A stretch of DNA of 64,000 bases from Hymenobacter yonginensis (GTDB taxonomy: Bacteria; Bacteroidota; Bacteroidia; Cytophagales; Hymenobacteraceae). The notes beneath the pieces were generated by a model. The model had not been told where the DNA came from, ran no database searches, and worked only from the letters and a program-made list of their open reading frames with translations. Positions 1 to 7,778 of this stretch are shown piece after piece. Location: NCBI RefSeq assembly GCF_027625995.1, contig NZ_CP115396.1:2728001-2792000 (forward strand), read 5' to 3'. Each line of letters opens with the position of its first letter. The first letter of the stretch is position 1. Position numbers and translations under genes: made by a program.

Positions 1-1
1 C

Positions 2-268
2 TCGTTTCTGCTGGCCGTGCCGACTATGGTCGTCATCACGGCCTACCAGCTCTACAAAACCTACAAAGTTGACGCGCCCGGCGTTGAGGACCTCAAGCTG
101 TTGCTGTTCGGCAACGTGGTGGCCTTTATTGTAGGGCTGCTGGCCGTGAAGTCGTTTGTGAATTTCGTGTCGCGCTTCGGCTTCCGGGCGTTCGGCTTCT
201 ACCGCATCATCGTGGGCGTCATCATCTTGGTGATGATTGCGCTGGGCATTCCGATGCAGCTGATTTAA
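2..268 (+). CDS. uppP: Undecaprenyl-diphosphatase, C-terminal part (5' truncated by window)
   Basis: The frame is open from base 2, so only the last 88 residues are in the window. Integral membrane enzyme that removes a phosphate from undecaprenyl diphosphate to recycle the peptidoglycan lipid carrier. The fragment starts SFLLAVPTMVVITAYQLYK and ends with a block around FGFYRIIVGVIIL. These match the two conserved C-terminal parts of the UppP/BacA family: the PT.....Y.L.K segment, and the RxGxxxFxxYRxxxG motif before the last helix. Two hydrophobic stretches agree with the last membrane helices. The catalytic N-terminal motifs lie outside the window. The stop codon is followed at once by a word-repeat island, then truB. 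Confidence 0.88.
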   Translation, partial: SFLLAVPTMVVITAYQLYKTYKVDAPGVEDLKLLLFGNVVAFIVGLLAVKSFVNFVSRFGFRAFGFYRIIVGVIILVMIALGIPMQLI

Positions 269-408
269 CTCAGTATAGAGTAGCAAGTAGTGAGTACTGA
301 GTATTCTGACGCGAGTCGGCAACCCTAAATGCGGTGCTAGCACTCAACACCAACTTTTCAGTACCAGCCACCAAATACCGACTACTCAGTACCAAATACT
401 TAATACTC
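269..408. repeat. Word-repeat island between uppP and truB
   Basis: Starts right after the uppP stop codon. The left half (269-306) is built from AGTA/GAGTA words, including GAGTACTGAGTATT. The right half (361-408) carries the complementary words TACCGACTACTCAGTACC and ACCAAATACTTAATACTC. The halves are imperfect inverted copies. The longest truB frame (from GTG 334) reads through the right half, which argues that this frame start is not the real one. Confidence 0.55.
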
Positions 409-411
409 CCT

Positions 412-1224
412 TTGGAAAATCCCCGCTCATTCGACTTTGAAGCCGGCGAAGTACTGCTGATGGACAAGCCGCTCACCTGGACGTCGTTCGACGTGGTGCG
501 CAAGGTGAAGAACACGCTGCGCATCAAGAAGATCGGGCACGCCGGCACCCTCGACCCGCTGGCCACCGGCCTGCTGATTTTGTGCACTGGCAAGAAAACC
601 AAGGAAATCGACCTGATTCAGGCCCAGGAAAAGGAGTACACCGGGACCTTCCGCCTCGGCCAGACCACACCCAGCTTCGACCTGGAAACGCCCGTGGACT
701 CCGAGCTGTCCTACCAGCACCTTACCGAAGACGAAATCCGGGCGGCCACCGCGCAATTTTTAGGGCTGATTACCCAGACGCCGCCGCTGTTTTCGGCGGT
801 GAAGGTGAACGGCGAACGGGCCTACGAAGTGGCCCGCCGCGGCGGTGAAGCCGAAATCAAGAGCAAGCAGGTCACCATCCGCGAGTTTGAATTCACGCGC
901 ATTGAGCTGCCCGAGGTGGACTTCCGCGTGACCTGCTCCAAAGGCACCTACATCCGCAGCCTAGCCCGCGACTTTGGCCTGGCCCTGGGCTGCGGCGCCC
1001 ACCTCACCAAGCTGGTGCGCACCCGCATCGGTGAGTACCGCGTGCAGGACGCGCTGACCATGGAGGATGTGGAAGCCCTGCGCCCGCCGCGCCCCGAAGG
1101 CGAAACCGAGCGGCCCCGCCGCCAGCGCCAGCCCCGCCCAGAGCGCCGCGCCGGCCTGGAGTTCTTCTCGGCCAACCAAACCGACACCCCGCCACCCGCC
1201 GCCGCCACCGCCGCCACCGAGTAG
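412..1224 (+). CDS. truB: tRNA pseudouridine(55) synthase TruB
   Basis: Makes pseudouridine 55 in the T-loop of tRNAs. The protein has the family signature: LLMDKPLTWTSFDVVRKVK, then GHAGTLDPLATGLL with the catalytic Asp at about residue 48, and later CSKGTYIRSLARDFG. About 50 Pro/Arg/Ala-rich residues follow the catalytic domain (RPRRQRQPRPERRAGLEFF...). I place the start at TTG 412 (LENPRSFDFEAGE). The longer frame from GTG 334 only adds residues translated from an intergenic repeat. The next in-frame ATG, at LLMDKPL, would cut into the fold. Followed by ribF after 93 bases. Confidence 0.93.
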   Translation: MENPRSFDFEAGEVLLMDKPLTWTSFDVVRKVKNTLRIKKIGHAGTLDPLATGLLILCTGKKTKEIDLIQAQEKEYTGTFRLGQTTPSFDLETPVDSELSYQHLTEDEIRAATAQFLGLITQTPPLFSAVKVNGERAYEVARRGGEAEIKSKQVTIREFEFTRIELPEVDFRVTCSKGTYIRSLARDFGLALGCGAHLTKLVRTRIGEYRVQDALTMEDVEALRPPRPEGETERPRRQRQPRPERRAGLEFFSANQTDTPPPAAATAATE

Positions 1225-1317
1225 CTGCGGCGGGCGACGAATGGCAGCCGGCAACCGCGCCGTATTCGCCGTCCGGCAATCAGCGAAACCAATTCCATCA
1301 GCGCAAATCAGCGAGTT

Positions 1318-2265
1318 ATGCACGTCATCCACGATCCGGCGCAATTCCCGCACCTCGGCAATGCCGTCGTGACCAGCGGCACCTTTGACGGCGTGCACAT
1401 CGGGCACCAGCAGATTCTGCGGCGGCTGTGCGAAGTGGCCCGCCACAGCGCCGGCCCGGCCGTGGTTATCACCTACTGGCCCCACCCGCGGCTGGTGCTG
1501 GGGCCGCCCCCCTCCCACCCCGAGCTGCTGGAGCTGCGCCTGCTCAGCACCCTGGAAGAGCGGGCCGCCAAGCTGGCCGAGTTCGGCGTCGACTACCTGC
1601 TGGTGGTGCCCTTCACCCGGGAGTTTGCGCAGTGGACGTCGGAAGAGTACATCCAGAACATTCTGCTGCGCACGGTGGGCACCCGCAAACTGGTCATCGG
1701 CTACGACCACCGTTTCGGCAAAAACCGGGAAGGCGGCTTCGACTACCTCAGCCTACACGCCGACCGATACGGCATGAGCGTGGAGGAAATTCCGCGCGAG
1801 GACGTGGACGCCGTGGGCGTGAGCAGCACCCGCATACGGCGGGCCCTGGAAAGCGGCGACGTGGCCACCGCCAACCGCTACCTTGGCTACCCCTACCCGC
1901 TGACCGGCCTGGTGGTGAAGGGCCGACAGCTGGGCCGCACCATCGGCTGGCCCACGGCTAATATTGTGTGTGAGGAGCCGCTGAAGCTGATTCCGGCGCG
2001 TGGCGTGTACGCCGTGCTGGCCACCACGGCCGCCGGCACCCACCACCCGGCCATGCTCAACATCGGGGTGCGCCCCACCATCGGCGGCGACCTGGCCCAG
2101 ACCGTGGAGGCACACCTGCTGGACTTCGAGGGCGACCTGTATGACCAGCCCCTGACCGTGCAGTTCGTAGCCCGCCTCCGCGACGAGCAGAAGTTCAACG
2201 GCCTCGACGAGCTGAAAACCCAGCTGGCCCTGGACGCCGAAGCAGCGCAGGCGGCGCTTTTGTAG
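1318..2265 (+). CDS. ribF: Bifunctional riboflavin kinase / FAD synthetase
   Basis: Cytosolic enzyme that phosphorylates riboflavin to FMN and adenylates FMN to FAD. The N-terminal nucleotidyltransferase domain (about residues 1-185) shows [13 protein letters not shown] and the later [13 protein letters not shown] motif. The C-terminal riboflavin kinase domain (about 190-310) shows [16 protein letters not shown]. At 315 residues the length is normal for the family. The ATG at 1318 gives a short lead-in ([10 protein letters not shown]) to the first beta strand. The gene lies 93 bases after truB, the usual neighbour in many bacteria. A large perfect palindrome starts 17 bases after its stop. 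Confidence 0.96.
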   Translation: MHVIHDPAQFPHLGNAVVTSGTFDGVHIGHQQILRRLCEVARHSAGPAVVITYWPHPRLVLGPPPSHPELLELRLLSTLEERAAKLAEFGVDYLLVVPFTREFAQWTSEEYIQNILLRTVGTRKLVIGYDHRFGKNREGGFDYLSLHADRYGMSVEEIPREDVDAVGVSSTRIRRALESGDVATANRYLGYPYPLTGLVVKGRQLGRTIGWPTANIVCEEPLKLIPARGVYAVLATTAAGTHHPAMLNIGVRPTIGGDLAQTVEAHLLDFEGDLYDQPLTVQFVARLRDEQKFNGLDELKTQLALDAEAAQAALL

Positions 2266-2282
2266 ATTTCTCGCAGTGTCTT

Positions 2283-2354
2283 GCAGTGAAAAAGCGCGGT
2301 GTTGCGCAGTGTTCAGGCGTCAGAACACTGCGCAACACCGCGCTTTTTCACTGC
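2283..2354. repeat. Perfect 32-bp inverted repeat with 8-base loop
   Basis: Arms 2283-2314 and 2323-2354 are exact reverse complements and the loop is 2315-2322. The stem contains AAAAAGCGCGG paired with CCGCGCTTTTT, so it could act as a transcription terminator in either direction. It sits between the ribF stop (2265) and the scoA start (2397). The words GCAGTG and CGCAGTGTT recur within and just before the arm, as in the other word-repeat islands of the window. Confidence 0.85.
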
Positions 2355-2396
2355 GAAACGCTTTACCTTGCCGGCCCAAACCCCACCCAATTCCCC

Positions 2397-3095
2397 ATGA
2401 TCAATAAAGTAGTAAGCGGCCCGCAGGAAGCCCTGCAGGGCCTGACGGACGGCATGACCCTGATGCTGGGCGGCTTCGGCCTGTGCGGCATCCCCGAAAA
2501 CAGCATCGAAGAAATCCTGCGCCTGGGCGTGCGCAACCTCACCTGCATCAGCAACAATGCCGGCGTCGACGACTTCGGCATCGGTCGGCTGCTGCAGACC
2601 AAGCAGGTGCGCAAGATGATTTCCAGCTACGTGGGCGAAAACGCCGAGTTTGAGCGCCAGCTGCTGAGCGGCGAGCTGGAAGTGGAGCTGATTCCGCAGG
2701 GCACGCTGGCCGAGCGCTGCCGGGCCGGCGGCGCGGGCATTCCGGCCTTCTACACCCCGGCCGGCTACGGCACGGAGGTAGGCGAGGGCAAGGAAAGCCG
2801 CGAGTTCAATGGCAAGATGTACCTACTCGAAACCGCCCTGCACGCCGATTATGCCTTCGTGAAAGCCTGGCGCGGCGACACGGCCGGCAACCTTATCTTC
2901 AAAGGCACGGCCCGCAACTTCAACCCCATGATGGCCACGGCCGGCAAAATCACGGTGGCCGAAGTGGAGGAGCTGGTACCCGCAGGCGAGCTGGACCCCA
3001 ACCAGATCCACACGCCCGGCATCTTCGTGCAGCGCATTTTTGAAGGCAAAAACTACGAGAAGCGCATCGAGCAGCGCACGGTTCGGCAGGGGTAA
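2397..3095 (+). CDS. scoA: 3-oxoacid CoA-transferase, subunit A
   Basis: Alpha subunit of a family I CoA transferase (SCOT type) that moves CoA between succinyl-CoA and a 3-oxoacid such as acetoacetate. The family glycine-rich signature [14 protein letters not shown] is at residues 22-35, and conserved blocks such as [19 protein letters not shown] and NFNPMMATA follow. The ATG at 2397 (MINKVVSG) gives the normal 232-residue subunit. A longer frame from 2286 would read through the palindrome and add 37 unrelated residues. The beta subunit follows after 105 bases. The symbol follows common use; atoD/pcaI-type substrates cannot be excluded from sequence alone. Confidence 0.93.
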   Translation: MINKVVSGPQEALQGLTDGMTLMLGGFGLCGIPENSIEEILRLGVRNLTCISNNAGVDDFGIGRLLQTKQVRKMISSYVGENAEFERQLLSGELEVELIPQGTLAERCRAGGAGIPAFYTPAGYGTEVGEGKESREFNGKMYLLETALHADYAFVKAWRGDTAGNLIFKGTARNFNPMMATAGKITVAEVEELVPAGELDPNQIHTPGIFVQRIFEGKNYEKRIEQRTVRQG

Positions 3096-3200
3096 TGAGG
3101 TGATGAAGGGAAACGTAATGAGGTGGCAAAATCCATCCTCAGTTTTCCCGAAACGTCCTTTTCAACCTCATCACTTCATCACCTTTTACCTCATTACCCC
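3089..3200. repeat. Inverted word-repeat island filling the scoA-scoB gap
   Basis: The left arm starts at 3089 (GGGGTAATGAGGTGATGAAG) and contains the scoA stop codon TAA. The right arm ends at 3200 (ACCTCATTACCCC), directly against the scoB ATG. The arms are imperfect reverse complements made of the word ATGAGGTGATG. The island therefore occupies the whole stop-to-start interval of an operon encoding two subunits of one enzyme. Confidence 0.7.
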
Positions 3201-3857
3201 ATGTTAGATAAACACGGCATTGCCCGGCGCATTGCGCAGGAAGTCCAGAACAACTCCTACGTCAACCTCGGCATCGGCATTCCGACACTGGTGGCCAACT
3301 ACATTCCCGAAGGCGTCAATGTAGAGCTGCAGAGCGAGAACGGCCTGCTAGGCATGGGCCCCTTCCCCACCGAAGACCAGGTAGACCCCGACCTCATCAA
3401 CGCCGGCAAGCAGACCGTCACGACGCTACCCGGCTCCAGCATCTTCAGCTCCGCCGACTCGTTCGGCATGATCCGGGGCGAGCATGTGGACCTGACTATC
3501 TTGGGAGCCATGGAGGTTTCCGAGAACGGTGACATTGCCAACTGGAAAATCCCCGGCAAGATGGTGAAAGGCATGGGCGGCGCCATGGACCTGGTGGCCT
3601 CGGCCAAAAACATCATCGTGGCCATGCAGCACGTGGCCCGCGACGGCAGCAGCAAGCTGCTGCCCGCCTGTACGCTGCCCATCACCGGCCTACGCTGCGT
3701 GAAGAAAATCGTGACCGAGCTGGCCGTCATCGACGTGACGCCCGACGGCTTCGTGCTGCGCGAGCGGGCTCCCGGCGTGACCGTGGAGCAGATTCAGGCC
3801 GCCACCGCCGGCAAGCTGGTGGTACGCGGTGAAATCCCGGAAATGACGGGCGTGTGA
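3201..3857 (+). CDS. scoB: 3-oxoacid CoA-transferase, subunit B
   Basis: Beta subunit partner of the preceding gene. It contains the catalytic glutamate motif [12 protein letters not shown], with Glu46 expected to form the CoA thioester intermediate. It also has [19 protein letters not shown] near the N-terminus, typical of the subunit. At 218 residues the length is normal. The ATG at 3201 ([16 protein letters not shown]) is chosen because the longer frame from 3123 is made of repeat sequence. Together with scoA this allows use of acetoacetate or related oxoacids through the TCA cycle. The physiological substrate is inferred. Confidence 0.94.
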   Translation: MLDKHGIARRIAQEVQNNSYVNLGIGIPTLVANYIPEGVNVELQSENGLLGMGPFPTEDQVDPDLINAGKQTVTTLPGSSIFSSADSFGMIRGEHVDLTILGAMEVSENGDIANWKIPGKMVKGMGGAMDLVASAKNIIVAMQHVARDGSSKLLPACTLPITGLRCVKKIVTELAVIDVTPDGFVLRERAPGVTVEQIQAATAGKLVVRGEIPEMTGV

Positions 3858-3862
3858 GTTGG

Positions 3863-4091
3863 GATGAGGTGATGAGGTGATGAGGTGATGAGGTAAGAAC
3901 GTCATTCCGAGCAGCGCGAGGAATCTCGCCCGCGGGCTACTCCCAAAAAACTCTGCCGCCGGAGAAAACACGTCTGGCTCCCCCTCTCCACGGGAGAGGG
4001 GGCCGGGGGGTGAGGCACGCGAGATGCTTCGGCTGCGCCTCTGCATGACGTACCATTCACCTCATCACCCCATCACTTCATCACCTTAAAA
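3863..4091. repeat. Nested (three-level) palindromic element
   Basis: Three inverted pairs sit inside each other. Outermost: ATGAGGTGATGAGG repeats at 3863-3897 against ACCTCATCACCCCATCAC words at 4056-4091. Middle: ACGTCATTCCGAGCAGCGCG... at 3899-3930 against ...GCTGCGCCTCTGCATGACGT at 4012-4050. Innermost: CCCCCTCTCC (3980-3989) and GGAGAGGGGG (3993-4002) with a 3-base loop. It fills the space between the scoB stop (3857) and the stop of the convergent hypothetical gene (4094). Confidence 0.75.
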
Positions 4092-4093
4092 AA

Positions 4094-4570
4094 TCACTTC
4101 AACCGCCGGAAGGCTTGGGCCATGATGCGCTCGGCGGCTTCCGCCGTGAAATGGCCGAAGTAGCGGCGCAGGTGGGCCAGCGCGGCGGCCGGACTGAGGC
4201 CGCCGTTCCGCACGGCGTCGGCGAGGTGGTCGGCCAGCTGGTCGGGGTGGCCGGTGAGGGCCGGAAACTCGTGCTGCAGCTTGTAGCTGGCCAGCACGTT
4301 CACGCGCAGCTCGGGCGAGGCGCCCGGCACTTGGGTGAGTAGACGCTCCATCACCAGCTGCACTTCGTCCATGAACAGGGTGCGCACCAGGCCGGGCGGC
4401 GCGGGCACCAGCTGGCCGGCCGCCGCTACTAGCAGCACGGCCGCGGGCATATCGGGCTGCCAGCGGCTGGCGTCGGGCGGAGCGCACAGCCAGGCCGTGG
4501 GCGGAAACCCGGCGGGCTGAGCAAGCAGACGGCCCAGGGTCTGGAGGCGGCGTTCTTCGGGCGGAAGCAT
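4094..4570 (-). CDS. Hypothetical protein
   Basis: I do not recognise a family. The 158-residue product (start MLPPEERRLQTLGRLLAQ) has no signal peptide and no clear membrane helix. It looks alpha-helical and soluble, with Ala/Leu-rich helices and a C-terminal part LAHLRRYFGHFTAEAAERI. An upstream ATG at 4618 would add 16 residues (MRSSEWHPGAPSYLAG). I prefer the inner ATG because it starts directly with an amphipathic helix. Codon use matches the neighbours. It diverges from the T9SS protein gene at 4655 and converges on scoB. Confidence 0.6.
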   Translation of the reverse strand: MLPPEERRLQTLGRLLAQPAGFPPTAWLCAPPDASRWQPDMPAAVLLVAAAGQLVPAPPGLVRTLFMDEVQLVMERLLTQVPGASPELRVNVLASYKLQHEFPALTGHPDQLADHLADAVRNGGLSPAAALAHLRRYFGHFTAEAAERIMAQAFRRLK

Positions 4571-4654
4571 GCCCGCAAGGTACGACGGCGCGCCCGGATG
4601 CCACTCAGAACTGCGCATGCGCTATATTGAGGTTTCGCCGTATCTCCCGTCGCT

Positions 4655-5773
4655 ATGCGCTACTGCTACCTTCTGTTACTCGCCGTGTCGGCGCTTACCG
4701 CCCAGGCCCAAACCACCACTTCTCCCACGCTCACCCGCGCCGACATGCCGGTGCCTACCGACACGCTGCGCCAGAGCACGGCGGTCGTGCAGCTACCGGC
4801 CAGCGCCCCGCCCCTGAGCCGGCGCGGCCCCAACCAAACCTGGAACTACGGCGGCCTGGTGGCTACGGCCCAGAATGTATCGCGCTTCACCGCGGTGCCC
4901 GCCCAACCGCTGTATTTATTCACGTTCAACTCGCCGCTGAACCTGCCCAACCGCGCTACGGTGGCCTCGCCCCAAAGCGTGCCGCTGCCGCCCGGCTTCA
5001 CGCTGCCCATCACCGACCCGTACCAGTTTTTCAACGCCTCGGCGGCCGACTTTCGCTCGGTAGGCTACGGCGGCACGCTGGCCGGCACGGCCGTGCCCGT
5101 GACGTATGCCAGCCCCGTGCAGCAGGACATCATCTACCGGTTTCCGCTCAGCTACGCCAGCGCCCCTGATTCCAGCAATTCCTTTTTCAGCATCAGCGTG
5201 CCCGGGACCGGCTACCTCAGCCAGAAGCGCAAGCGCGTAAACCGGCCCGACGCCTGGGGCACGCTCACCACGCCTTTCGGCACGTTTGCCACGGTGCGCG
5301 TCGTGACGCGCCTCGAAGACCACGACAGCATATCGGTAGGCACCACCAGCCAGGGGTTTGATTTGCCGGTGCGGCGCGAGTACAAGTGGCTAACTCCCGG
5401 CCAGCACGTGCCGCTGCTCACCATCACCACCACCCAGGTTGGCGCGCAGGAAGTGGTATCGGGCGTGGAATACCGCGACGTGTACCGCCGCATCGTGCTG
5501 AGCACCCGCCCGGCGCTGGCCGCCGCGGCGGTGCAGGTGTACCCCAATCCGGGCACTGCGCAAGGGCCGCTGCAACTAATGCGCACGGAGGCAGGAGCCG
5601 CCACCGTCACGGCCACTGACCTTGCTGGGCGGCAGCTGTTCTGCTATGTGCTGCCCCCGGCGGCGCTGCAAACCGAGCTGCCGGCGGCGCTGTTCGGCGG
5701 CTTTCGGGGCGTGGCGGTGCTGCGGGTGCAAACGGAAGCCGGCGTGGCCGTGCGGCGCGTGGTGCGGGAGTAG
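4655..5773 (+). CDS. Secreted protein with type IX secretion sorting domain
   Basis: Residues 1-19 form a signal peptide (MRYCYLLLLAVSALTAQAQ). The middle has no motif I recognise; it is rich in Thr, Ser, Pro and aromatic residues and is probably all-beta (Trp-Asn-Tyr-Gly near residue 67, many YxxxF strands). The last 80 residues, from VQVYPNPGTAQGPLQL, have the form of a type A T9SS C-terminal domain: YPNP start, a central DLAGRQLF strand, and a final VAVLRVQTE..VRRVVRE strand. Such domains direct export across the outer membrane by the Por/Spr machinery. The function of the cargo part is unknown. Confidence 0.8.
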   Translation: MRYCYLLLLAVSALTAQAQTTTSPTLTRADMPVPTDTLRQSTAVVQLPASAPPLSRRGPNQTWNYGGLVATAQNVSRFTAVPAQPLYLFTFNSPLNLPNRATVASPQSVPLPPGFTLPITDPYQFFNASAADFRSVGYGGTLAGTAVPVTYASPVQQDIIYRFPLSYASAPDSSNSFFSISVPGTGYLSQKRKRVNRPDAWGTLTTPFGTFATVRVVTRLEDHDSISVGTTSQGFDLPVRREYKWLTPGQHVPLLTITTTQVGAQEVVSGVEYRDVYRRIVLSTRPALAAAAVQVYPNPGTAQGPLQLMRTEAGAATVTATDLAGRQLFCYVLPPAALQTELPAALFGGFRGVAVLRVQTEAGVAVRRVVRE

Positions 5774-5874
5774 CGCCCCCGCTCCGGGTGGCCGGGCAAT
5801 ACGTACGACTGAGCTTTTTTGCCCCCGAAGTTGTTGTGCCGCCGTACTAGCAGCAGCCGGTTCGCCGGCGCTGG

Positions 5875-5882
5875 TACCTTTG
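5875..5882 (+). promoter_or_regulatory. -7 box TACCTTTG upstream of the GNAT/nitrilase gene
   Basis: An exact match to the Bacteroidota -7 consensus TAnnTTTG, 34 bases before the ATG at 5917. No clear -33 TTTG is seen at the expected spacing, so this is a moderate call. Confidence 0.45.
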
Positions 5883-5916
5883 CGTTTTCTTCCGACTTTC
5901 ATTTTGCTCAATCCAT

Positions 5917-7611
5917 ATGGCCACGAACTCCACTGGCAAAACGGGCGGTAGCCACGCCAAAAAGGGCGCTGCCGCCGCTACTGAGCGCCTCACGCCCACG
6001 GCCGTACCCGCGCACAAACTGGTGCTACGCACCCTCAAACGCTCTGATTTCAAGGTAGTGCAGGAAATCATGGACAAGGTGTACTCCAACATGGAGGGCG
6101 CCTGGTCGCAGGAAGAGTACAATAACCTGCTCAAGAAATTCCCCGAGGGCCAGATCTGCATCGAGGACAACGGGCAGGTGGTGGCGGCCGCACTGGCTAT
6201 CATTGTGCAGTACTCCGACTTCGGCGACCGGCACACCTACGCCAAAATCACGGGCCACGGCAAGTTCGACACCCACAACGCCGACGGCGACACGCTGTAT
6301 GGCGTGGACGTGTTCGTGGACCCCGAGTACCGCAGCCTGCGTCTGGGTCGCCGCCTCTACGATGCCCGCAAGGAGCTATGCGAAAACCTGAACCTGCGCG
6401 CCATGGTGGCTGGCGGCCGCATTCCCGGCTACAACCAGTATGCCGAGGAAATGACGCCCGCCAAATACGTGGAAATGGTGCGCAACAAGGAACTCACCGA
6501 CCCCATCCTCACCTTCCAGCTTTCCAACGACTTCTACGTCCGCAAAATCATCCGCGGGTACCTGCCCTACGACTCCGAAAGTAAGGCCTACGCCACGCTG
6601 CTGGAGTGGATCAACGTGTACTACGACGAGGAATTCGACAAGCTGATCGGCAACCAGAAGTCGAACGTCCGCATCGGCATTGTGCAGTGGCAGATGCGCG
6701 CCACGAAGAACCTGGAGGACTTTTTCCAGCAGATTGAGTTCTTCGTGGACACCGTCTCGGGCTACAAGGCCGACTGCGTGCTGTTCCCCGAGTTCTTCAA
6801 CGCGCCCATGATGGCCCTCACCAACGAGGAGTCGCCATCGGTGGCTATCCGCTCGATGGCGGCCTTCACCGAGCCCATCAAAACCAAAATGATGGAGCTG
6901 GCCGTTAGCTACAACATCAACGTCATTGCCGGCTCGATGCCGCTCTACGAAGACGGCAAGCTCTACAACGTATCGTACCTCTGCCGCCGCGACGGCACCG
7001 TAGACGAGCAGTACAAGCTGCACGTGACGCCCGACGAGGCCAGCTACTGGGGCATGCGCGGCGGCGACAAGCTGCGCTGCTTCGACACCGATTTCGGCAA
7101 AATCGGCATCCTGATCTGCTACGACGTGGAGTTCCCCGAGCTGAGCCGCATGCTGTCGGATGAGGGCATGAAAATCCTGTTCGTGCCCTTCTGGACCGAC
7201 ACCAAGAACGCCTACCAGCGCGTGCGCCTGTGCGCCCAGGCCCGGGCCATCGAAAACGAGTGCTACGTGGCCATTACCGGCTCGGTGGGCAACCTGCCGC
7301 GCGTCGAGAACATGGACATCCAGTACTCGCAGTCGGCCGTGTTCAGCCCCTCTGACTTCGCATTCCCCCACGACGCCATTGTGGCCGAGGCCACGCCGAA
7401 CACGGAAATGACCCTCATTGCCGACCTCGACCTCGACCTGCTGAAGGACCTGAACACCAGCGGCGCGGTGCGCAACCTCCGCGACCGGCGCAAGGATCTG
7501 TACTCACTGAGCTGGTCGAAGAAAACCGAGCGCGACGACGAGCTGCTGGCCCAGGGCGAGGAGCGCGCCCCCAAAACCGCCAGCAAGCGCAAGGCCGTAT
7601 CGGCGGGGTAA
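5917..7611 (+). CDS. Fusion of GNAT acetyltransferase and carbon-nitrogen hydrolase
   Basis: A two-domain cytosolic enzyme of 564 residues. Residues about 30-215 form a GNAT-like fold; DVFVDPEYRSLRLGRRLYDARKEL matches the acetyl-CoA binding strand-loop-helix. Residues about 245-520 form a nitrilase-superfamily domain with the catalytic triad visible: Glu292 in VLFPEFFNAP, Lys367 in EQYKLHVTP, Cys401 in ILICYDVEFPELSR. Such fusions are known in Bacteroidota and related bacteria. The substrate is not established; an amidase step coupled to N-acylation is an inference. A Lys/Arg-rich tail ends the protein. It appears monocistronic, with its own -7 box and a terminator. Confidence 0.92.
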   Translation: MATNSTGKTGGSHAKKGAAAATERLTPTAVPAHKLVLRTLKRSDFKVVQEIMDKVYSNMEGAWSQEEYNNLLKKFPEGQICIEDNGQVVAAALAIIVQYSDFGDRHTYAKITGHGKFDTHNADGDTLYGVDVFVDPEYRSLRLGRRLYDARKELCENLNLRAMVAGGRIPGYNQYAEEMTPAKYVEMVRNKELTDPILTFQLSNDFYVRKIIRGYLPYDSESKAYATLLEWINVYYDEEFDKLIGNQKSNVRIGIVQWQMRATKNLEDFFQQIEFFVDTVSGYKADCVLFPEFFNAPMMALTNEESPSVAIRSMAAFTEPIKTKMMELAVSYNINVIAGSMPLYEDGKLYNVSYLCRRDGTVDEQYKLHVTPDEASYWGMRGGDKLRCFDTDFGKIGILICYDVEFPELSRMLSDEGMKILFVPFWTDTKNAYQRVRLCAQARAIENECYVAITGSVGNLPRVENMDIQYSQSAVFSPSDFAFPHDAIVAEATPNTEMTLIADLDLDLLKDLNTSGAVRNLRDRRKDLYSLSWSKKTERDDELLAQGEERAPKTASKRKAVSAG

Positions 7612-7633
7612 GCTGTCAAACCATTCTCACTGA

Positions 7634-7671
7634 AGTCTGGCCCGCTAGTTCTAGCGGGCCAGACTATTTTT
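7634..7671 (+). terminator. Intrinsic terminator after the GNAT/nitrilase gene
   Basis: AGTCTGGCCCGCTA pairs with TAGCGGGCCAGACT around a GTTC loop (7634-7665), followed by ATTTTT. Confidence 0.85.
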
Positions 7672-7778
7672 AGGTCTATTGCTTTAGCGGTACGGTTGCA
7701 ATTCCCCGTGATTGGGATAGTGGTAGAAGGACCGGCATCCAGTACATTTACTGCTAACTATTTCTACCGAATTACTCC

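Noticed and set aside
2286-2396. Extended N-terminus of scoA beginning at 2286
   Set aside because: The added 37 residues are translated from the 32-bp palindrome; the family starts at MINKVVSG.
3863-4091. CRISPR-like direct repeats (ATGAGGTG repeats)
   Set aside because: The repeats are adjacent short words in inverted arms with no spacers, and no cas gene is nearby.
6376-7371. 331-residue minus-strand frame opposite the GNAT/nitrilase gene
   Set aside because: His/Val-rich shadow with no domain; the nitrilase triad is on the plus strand.
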